Shown piece after piece: positions 59,647-64,000 of a stretch of 64,000 bases of DNA (the stretch's first letter is position 1; each line of letters opens with the position of its first letter). Source of the stretch: JAYEIA01 sp964472505 (GTDB lineage: Bacteria; Bacteroidota; Bacteroidia; Bacteroidales; JAADGE01); assembly GCA_964472505.1 (NCBI GenBank), contig CAYYQW010000001.1, positions 1 to 64,000 on the forward strand, written 5' to 3'. The notes beneath the pieces were generated by a model. The model had not been told where the DNA came from and made no database searches. It was given only the letters and a program-made list of their open reading frames with translations. Position numbers and translations under genes: made by a program.

Positions 59647-60600
59647 ATGAAAGCATATTACGATTTTGCAAAAAAAATAACTTACGATATTGGTGCTGCT
59701 TTTTTCGGATCCAAAGAATTTCCTTACGATCCCCGAAGTGTAAAAGCCGATGCATATCCAATAAATTATGAATTTGCATTAGTCAATTCGGCTAAGTTTT
59801 ATCCGGATTTTGATAACGATGGAATTCCGGTTGCAAATTATCTTAACGCCGGTTTTCAATATAACCCAACCCGTATAGCTTCTTATGCATTAGCGCATTA
59901 TAGCAGGTATCAGTTTGATGATAAACCTGAAAGCAAGTCGGTTTTTTTGAATACAGCCAATTGGTTTTTAAATGAAAAAAATGCACGGTTTGAGTATAAA
60001 TATAATTATGACCAACTAAAAGCACCCTGGATTTCTTGTATGGCTCAGGGACAGGGTATAAGTGTTTTGGTGCGCGCATACAAACTCACGAACGATGAAA
60101 AATATTTAAAACAGGCAATTTTAGCTGCCCAGCCTTTTGGTATATCTGTAAAAAAAGGGGGGTTACGAAGCTTTCGCGAAGGATTAGGTTACTTTTTGGA
60201 GGAATTTCCGTTTCCCAACAGGCCTTGGACAGTCCTCAACGGGTTTTTGTATGCAATAATCGGCATCATTGAACTGCAAAACCATTATCCTGAAATTGAT
60301 AATGAAGTAGGTTTGCAGAAATTAATAACTTCGGCCGCTAAAGGGCATTTATGGACACATAAGGATTGGACATGCTACGATTTGCAGAATATTGGCACAA
60401 CCAAGCGCAACGCGGCAACAGTAAATTATCATCGCGTGCACATAGCACAGTATCAATATTTGGCAAATTTGTTTCCCAAACTGGGGTTTGACGTGTACGC
60501 TAATCTGTGGACAAAGCAATACAATTCGCTCATTAAACGGACAAATGCTTTAAAAAACAAAATAATTTTCAGAACAAAAAATCCGGCCAACAGATTTTAA
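59647..60600 (+). CDS. D-glucuronyl C5-epimerase-family protein
   Basis: 317 residues, matching the C-terminal catalytic domain of heparosan glucuronate C5-epimerase (alpha/alpha-barrel). Segments: NPTRIASYALAHYSRY, PWISCMAQGQGISVLVRAY, FREGLGYFLEEFP, TVLNGFLYAIIGI, and the C-terminal YDLQNIGTTKRNAATVNYHRVHI. The Y-x-x-Y-H-R-x-H end and the AQGQG-x-S segment are family signatures. There is no signal peptide, so it is predicted cytoplasmic. It probably converts glucuronate to iduronate in a polysaccharide or its precursor. Its stop shares a base with the next ATG. Confidence 0.8.
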   Translation: MKAYYDFAKKITYDIGAAFFGSKEFPYDPRSVKADAYPINYEFALVNSAKFYPDFDNDGIPVANYLNAGFQYNPTRIASYALAHYSRYQFDDKPESKSVFLNTANWFLNEKNARFEYKYNYDQLKAPWISCMAQGQGISVLVRAYKLTNDEKYLKQAILAAQPFGISVKKGGLRSFREGLGYFLEEFPFPNRPWTVLNGFLYAIIGIIELQNHYPEIDNEVGLQKLITSAAKGHLWTHKDWTCYDLQNIGTTKRNAATVNYHRVHIAQYQYLANLFPKLGFDVYANLWTKQYNSLIKRTNALKNKIIFRTKNPANRF

Positions 60601-60881
60601 TGATACGTTTTTTAGACCTGATATTTTCCTTGTTTGGTAGTATTCTATTATTGCCTCTGTTGCTAATTGTAGGCATAGCCATTCGCACAGAATCAACAGG
60701 TTCTGCCATTTTTCGTCAAAAAAGAATTGGCAAGGCAGGGGCGGAATTTAGTTTGTACAAATTCCGAACTAAGCAGGTTAAAAAAGATGACAATAGACTC
60801 AGAACTCCAAAGTTAATTTTGTATATTCGGAATGTATTAAAACATAAAAATGGAATTGACAATCAACATAAAAGAAGATGA
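60600..60881 (+). pseudogene. Truncated priming sugar transferase (N-terminal fragment)
   Basis: Only the first 57 residues are recognisable. MIRFLDLIFSLFGSILLLPL is the membrane anchor, and FRQKRIGKAGAEFSLYKFRT is the start of the bacterial sugar transferase domain (WcaJ/PglC type). The homologue at 61871 continues KFRTMYPDSDKKG, but here the sequence departs at about 60771 and runs into the leader of a decayed toxin-antitoxin module. The catalytic parts (DELPQL...GPRP) are missing. It overlaps the epimerase stop by one base, so an intact gene was probably once cotranscribed. Confidence 0.8.
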
Positions 60882-61077
60882 AACCTCATTTTCGGACGAA
60901 CATAAAACTTTAAAAAGAATAGAAACCGGAGAAACAGCTTCCGAAATTGGAATAAGATTAAACAGAATTATGAAAAAACCCCAATATAAAATAAAGCTCT
61001 CGAACAAAACCAAGACCTGTTTTGATAACGCGTATGAATACTATCCCGAAAAAACAATAAACTTGCAGATAAGATGA
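60850..61077 (+). pseudogene. Decayed toxin-antitoxin module related to the pair at 4685-5201
   Basis: It begins MELTINIKEDET, like the antitoxin at 5201 (MELIINIKEEQK), and keeps the SDEHKTLKRIE part in shortened form. From 60970 the same frame reads MKKPQYKIKLSNKTKTCFDN then AYEYYPEKTINLQIR, clearly the first 35 residues of the toxin (MKRKRYKIELTEEAESDFDN then SYEYYAEEDVKLADK). The toxin's last two thirds are gone. The 30-40 nt leader with ATTTTGTA also matches the intact operon's leader, so promoter and both genes were once present. Confidence 0.8.
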
Positions 61078-61760
61078 AAAAATTAGTACTGATTGCGTTC
61101 ATTCTACTATTCCTGCTAAATGTGATAAAAGCACAAAGTAAACATGAACTCGGAATAAATTATGCCCCAAACTATTTTATAAGAACATCCGGCAGGCTTT
61201 TGCCTCAGAAACAAGATAAAATTGCAATAAGTCAAAAAATTGGATTTATTTATAAATATCGGCTTAACGATAAAACCAAAATTTTAACAGCTGTCAATTA
61301 TTCTGTCTTAAAGGAACATAATAATTACGATAATGCATACAGTTTACCTCCAAATGAATATGAATTTTTGTATTCCGGCAACTCTTCATTGTATATTAAC
61401 AGAGAAACTTTAAGTTCAAAATTCTACTTTTTCGAAATACCCGTCAATATCAATTACTATTTTTACAAGAACATATTTTTATCAACCGGATTTAGTAATT
61501 CTTTTTTTATTAAACATGAACTGTGGACTGATATTTCTAATAAATCAAAATCAATTTATAATTATAGACAATACCTTGTTGAATATTATTTAGGTTGTGG
61601 TTTTTCAAAAAAGCTAACAAATAATGTTAATCTTTCTATTAATCCGTATTTTCAAACTTCTATAAATGACTTTATGTCAACGAATCACATAAATACAGAA
61701 TATCAAAATTTCGTAAATCAATTTGGTTTAAACATAAATATGAGCTATAAATTTAACTGA
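61074..61760 (+). CDS. Outer-membrane beta-barrel protein
   Basis: 228 residues with a signal peptide (MKKLVLIAFILLFLLNVIKAQ). It then has alternating strands with many Tyr, Phe and Asn (IGFIYKYRLNDKTKILTAVN; FEIPVNINYYFYKNIFLSTG; LNINMSYKFN at the end). It fits the PorT/outer-membrane beta-barrel families. Its ATG overlaps the stop of the decayed toxin fragment (ATGA), probably a by-product of the deletion. The AT-rich composition fits the accessory locus. Function unknown. Confidence 0.65.
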   Translation: MKKLVLIAFILLFLLNVIKAQSKHELGINYAPNYFIRTSGRLLPQKQDKIAISQKIGFIYKYRLNDKTKILTAVNYSVLKEHNNYDNAYSLPPNEYEFLYSGNSSLYINRETLSSKFYFFEIPVNINYYFYKNIFLSTGFSNSFFIKHELWTDISNKSKSIYNYRQYLVEYYLGCGFSKKLTNNVNLSINPYFQTSINDFMSTNHINTEYQNFVNQFGLNINMSYKFN

Positions 61761-61870
61761 AACCAGCCAAAATATATCGGCTCCCGCTACTCAAAAGCCT
61801 TCCGCCTGTCGGCAAATTTTGTAAACAGATATGAAATACCGGTGCTGAGTAAGAAATTGATATAGCAAAT

Positions 61871-62473
61871 CTATCTAAATGCAATTATCCGCCTCAAAGT
61901 CATAAAAATAATTTTCATGTCGTAAAGAACTGAAGGTTTACGTTTTGCATAGACTAAATTTTCCGTCAATTTATCAGGCATAATTTTTTCGATATAGGCC
62001 TTCTCCGGATCATCAAATTCCTCTAACAAACTACTTTCTTCAGCATACTTAATTGATGCTATATCAGTAATCCCCGGTTTTACTTTTAAAACATTGAGCT
62101 GCTCATTTGTATATAAATTCACGTATTTTCTCACTTCCGGGCGAGGCCCTACAATACTCATATCGCCCCGCAGAACATTAATAAGTTGCGGAAGTTCATC
62201 CAGCTTATATTTTCGCAGAATATATCCGGATTTCGTAATTCGGTTATCGCGCTCACCAACAGTCAATAAACCTTTTTTATCAGAATCCGGATACATTGTT
62301 CTGAATTTAAGCAATTTAAAATCTTTATTATTTTTTCCTACTCGGTTTTGACGATAAAAAACACCTCCTTTAGACTCAATTACAATCCAAAATGCAAGTA
62401 TTAAAAAAACCGGCAAAACAAGCAGTATTCCCAAAAAAGAAAACAATATATCAAAAGCGCGTTTAAATATCAT
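61871..62473 (-). CDS. Undecaprenyl-phosphate sugar transferase (bacterial sugar transferase family)
   Basis: 200 residues, complete. It has one membrane anchor (FDILFSFLGILLVLPVFLILAFWIV), then ESKGGVFYRQNRVGKNNKDFKLLKFRTMYPDSDK. The catalytic region KLDELPQLINVLRGDMSIVGPRPE is typical of PglC-like monotopic phosphoglycosyltransferases. It transfers a phosphosugar (often bacillosamine- or amino-sugar-type) to undecaprenyl phosphate, the first step of a repeat unit. It starts 12 nt after the aminotransferase gene, hence same operon. Confidence 0.9.
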   Translation of the reverse strand: MIFKRAFDILFSFLGILLVLPVFLILAFWIVIESKGGVFYRQNRVGKNNKDFKLLKFRTMYPDSDKKGLLTVGERDNRITKSGYILRKYKLDELPQLINVLRGDMSIVGPRPEVRKYVNLYTNEQLNVLKVKPGITDIASIKYAEESSLLEEFDDPEKAYIEKIMPDKLTENLVYAKRKPSVLYDMKIIFMTLRRIIAFR

Positions 62474-62485
62474 ATAAGAAAATCT

Positions 62486-63700
62486 TTACAGGTAAATATT
62501 GCAAGCTTTTAAAAGGACATCACAAACCTTGTTTAATTGATTATCTGACAAATCGAAAAATACGGGAAGTGAAATTTCAGAATTTGAATTGCTCAAGGCA
62601 ACAGGATAATCTTCTGCATTGTAGCCCATTGATTTGTAAAATGTAAAACCGGGCACCGGCAAAAAATGAACATTTACCGAAACTTTACGTTCAAAAACAG
62701 CTTGAATAATTTTATTTCTGGTTTCTTGATTGATGTTCTTTATACGAAGCGGGTAAAGGTGGAATGAACTTATTTTTGTCTCAGTTTTATAAACCGGGAT
62801 TTGAAAAATATCCGGAAATCGGGAAAAAAAGTTGGTGTATTTTTCAAAGATATAGTTACGCTTACTCAGTATTTCAGATTCATAGCGTTTAAGTTCCGCC
62901 AATCCGATTGAAGCTAATATATCTGTCATATTCGCTTTATACCCGGCTTCAAGTATATCGTATTGCCAATTTCCCACTTTCGTTTTAGCAAGTGCATCCT
63001 TACTTTGTCCATGCAATGAAAAGACATTCAAAAATTGATAAACTTCTTGATTATCAAATGGTTTAGGCAGATTAAGAGCCACTGCTCCTCCTTCGGCAGT
63101 GGTAAGGTTTTTTACGGCATGAAAAGAAAAGACGGCAATATCTGTTATATTCCCGGTCATTCTGCCCTTATATTTTGCTCCGATTGAATGGGCAGAGTCA
63201 GCCAAAATTAAAATACGTCCAAGCTTTTTTTGATTGTTTGTTTTGGGAACAAAAATGTCTTTTATTTTGGGCATTGTAACAAGCGTATTAATCTCATCGT
63301 AATCTACCGGCAATCCGGCAAAATCCACCGGCATAATAACCTTAGTTCGGGGCGAGATTTTTTTCCGAATTTCTGCAACATCTATATTAAAATCATGCTC
63401 GTTTACATCGGCAAATACCGGCTTAGCTCCACAATGTACTATAACATTGGCTGTTGCAGCGTAAGTATATGCCGGAATAATTACCTCATCACCCTCTCCT
63501 ACACCATACCATCTAAGAATGAGTTCAAGACCTGCCGTTGCTGAGTTTAAAGCAAGAATTTTGGGGCTTCCGCAAAACTCCTCCAATTTTTTTTCAAACA
63601 ATTTAGTTTTTGGACCGGTTGTAATCCAACCGGATTTTAGTGTATCGATTACTTCATCAATAGCTTCTTGACTTATTGCCGGGGGTGAAAAAGGTATCAT
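62486..63700 (-). CDS. DegT/DnrJ/EryC1/StrS-family PLP aminotransferase
   Basis: 404 residues. It has MIPFSPPAISQEAIDEVIDTLKSGWITTGPKTKLFEKKL, NSATAGLELIL, PAYTYAATANVIVHCGAKPVFADV, DSAHSIGAKYKGRMTG and the PLP lysine in FSFHAVKNLTTAEGGAV. These are typical of sugar-nucleotide 4-aminotransferases such as PglE/PseC types. An insertion of about 20 residues (TMPKIKDIFVPKTNNQKKLG) precedes the Asp-rich strand and is seen in part of the family. It supplies an amino sugar, with the acetyltransferase encoded upstream and the sugar transferase downstream. Confidence 0.9.
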   Translation of the reverse strand: MIPFSPPAISQEAIDEVIDTLKSGWITTGPKTKLFEKKLEEFCGSPKILALNSATAGLELILRWYGVGEGDEVIIPAYTYAATANVIVHCGAKPVFADVNEHDFNIDVAEIRKKISPRTKVIMPVDFAGLPVDYDEINTLVTMPKIKDIFVPKTNNQKKLGRILILADSAHSIGAKYKGRMTGNITDIAVFSFHAVKNLTTAEGGAVALNLPKPFDNQEVYQFLNVFSLHGQSKDALAKTKVGNWQYDILEAGYKANMTDILASIGLAELKRYESEILSKRNYIFEKYTNFFSRFPDIFQIPVYKTETKISSFHLYPLRIKNINQETRNKIIQAVFERKVSVNVHFLPVPGFTFYKSMGYNAEDYPVALSNSNSEISLPVFFDLSDNQLNKVCDVLLKACNIYL

Positions 63701-63841
63701 TATCTGCTTGTGTTTAATTGTATATATCGTTCATTAAAAAGAGTCAATATTATAACTCCGGCTGCATATCCTATGCCATATAAGCAAAAATATAATAATC
63801 TGCAATTGATATTACTTCATTTTTAAAAGGAATAATTATGC

Positions 63842-64000
63842 TTAATATTCTCCTATACTTATTTCCATAATATAAAACACCGAATCCATCGATTGATAAT
63901 CAAACTCATACCCTGAATTATCATAAAATCTTATTGCAGCCTGATTAGATTTTTTTACCGATAGACCATAAATGTTTTCATCGTTTTTCGAAAGATATTT
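63842..64000 (-). CDS. GNAT-family N-acetyltransferase, C-terminal part (cut by window end)
   Basis: On the minus strand an open frame enters from the right edge and stops at 63842 after 52 codons. It reads GLSVKKSNQAAIRFYDNSGY then EFDYQSMDSVFYIMEISIGE. V-x-x-x-N-x-x-A-x-x-F-Y-x-x-x-G-Y/F is the C-terminal GNAT signature. Placed before the aminotransferase, it could acetylate the amino sugar made by that enzyme. The N-terminus and acetyl-CoA loop lie outside the window. About 140 nt without a clear gene separate it from the aminotransferase start. Confidence 0.7.
   Translation of the reverse strand, partial: KYLSKNDENIYGLSVKKSNQAAIRFYDNSGYEFDYQSMDSVFYIMEISIGEY

Noticed and set aside
63708..63820. 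Possible short hydrophobic ORF on the minus strand (ends in a TLFNERYIQLNTSR-like tail)
   Set aside because: A stop codon bounds it to about 37 codons without a start. It may be the remnant of a membrane-protein gene, but this cannot be supported.

Overview
The window is chromosomal DNA from a member of the Bacteroidota. The base composition is AT-rich. Starts rarely have a Shine-Dalgarno sequence. Many genes are preceded by the Bacteroidota promoter pattern TTTG - about 19-21 nt - TAnnTTTG. The gene content agrees: a TonB-dependent receptor with a carboxypeptidase-like N-domain, a cargo protein with a type IX secretion (CHU_C-like) C-terminus, PorT-like barrels, WbqC, BatA, DUF5684 and SiaC/DUF1987 proteins. 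I cannot name the genus. No complete insertion sequence, phage, CRISPR array or rRNA gene was seen.

Layout. 0-2 kb holds a REP-like repeat, an outer-membrane barrel gene, a tRNA-Gly/tRNA-Leu pair with promoter and terminator, and a GC-richer patch of nested inverted repeats. 2-6 kb holds an acyl-CoA carboxyltransferase, a START protein, a ParE/RelE-type toxin-antitoxin pair and WbqC. 6-17 kb is core: XdhC, YgiQ, a thioredoxin, a NarI/HdrD-type Fe-S oxidoreductase, DnaA, MutS and an OmpL47-like protein. 17-33 kb has a saccharopine dehydrogenase-like enzyme, a vWA lipoprotein, PabB, a D-threonine aldolase/D-serine dehydratase-like enzyme, ornithine aminotransferase, several small membrane proteins, BatA, a TonB receptor, YjbQ and a universal stress protein. 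33-40 kb has an M16 peptidase lacking the zinc motif, a long RelA/SpoT protein whose synthetase half looks degenerate, a T9SS cargo protein and a first SiaC. 39.7-47.7 kb has an MFS transporter and then an overlapping three-gene envelope-lipid operon: a glycosyltransferase-DUF2062 fusion, an MMPL/acyltransferase/methyltransferase trifunctional protein and a CrtI/retinol-saturase-like oxidoreductase. 47.9-58.6 kb has a patatin, thiol peroxidase, MsrB-MsrA, a duplicated-domain SiaB kinase next to a second SiaC, a DPP IV-like peptidase, a DUF4143 ATPase with three promoter-proximal 33-bp-period repeats, and a PIF1-like helicase. 58.6-64 kb is the accessory edge of a surface polysaccharide locus: a glucuronyl C5-epimerase, a truncated sugar transferase joined to a decayed copy of the 5-kb toxin-antitoxin module, a barrel protein, an intact priming sugar transferase, a DegT/DnrJ aminotransferase and the end of a GNAT acetyltransferase.

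How parts fit together. The 41.2-47.7 kb genes overlap by 8 and 4 nt and have their own promoter, so they probably form one membrane-associated lipid/glycolipid pathway. SiaB and SiaC are 2 nt apart and form a kinase/phosphoprotein switch; a second SiaC lies 11 kb away. The right end builds and modifies a polysaccharide. Families of short hairpin repeats (REP-like) recur between genes across the window, including a 103-bp element repeated near both ends. All functions are read from sequence alone; no searches were run.
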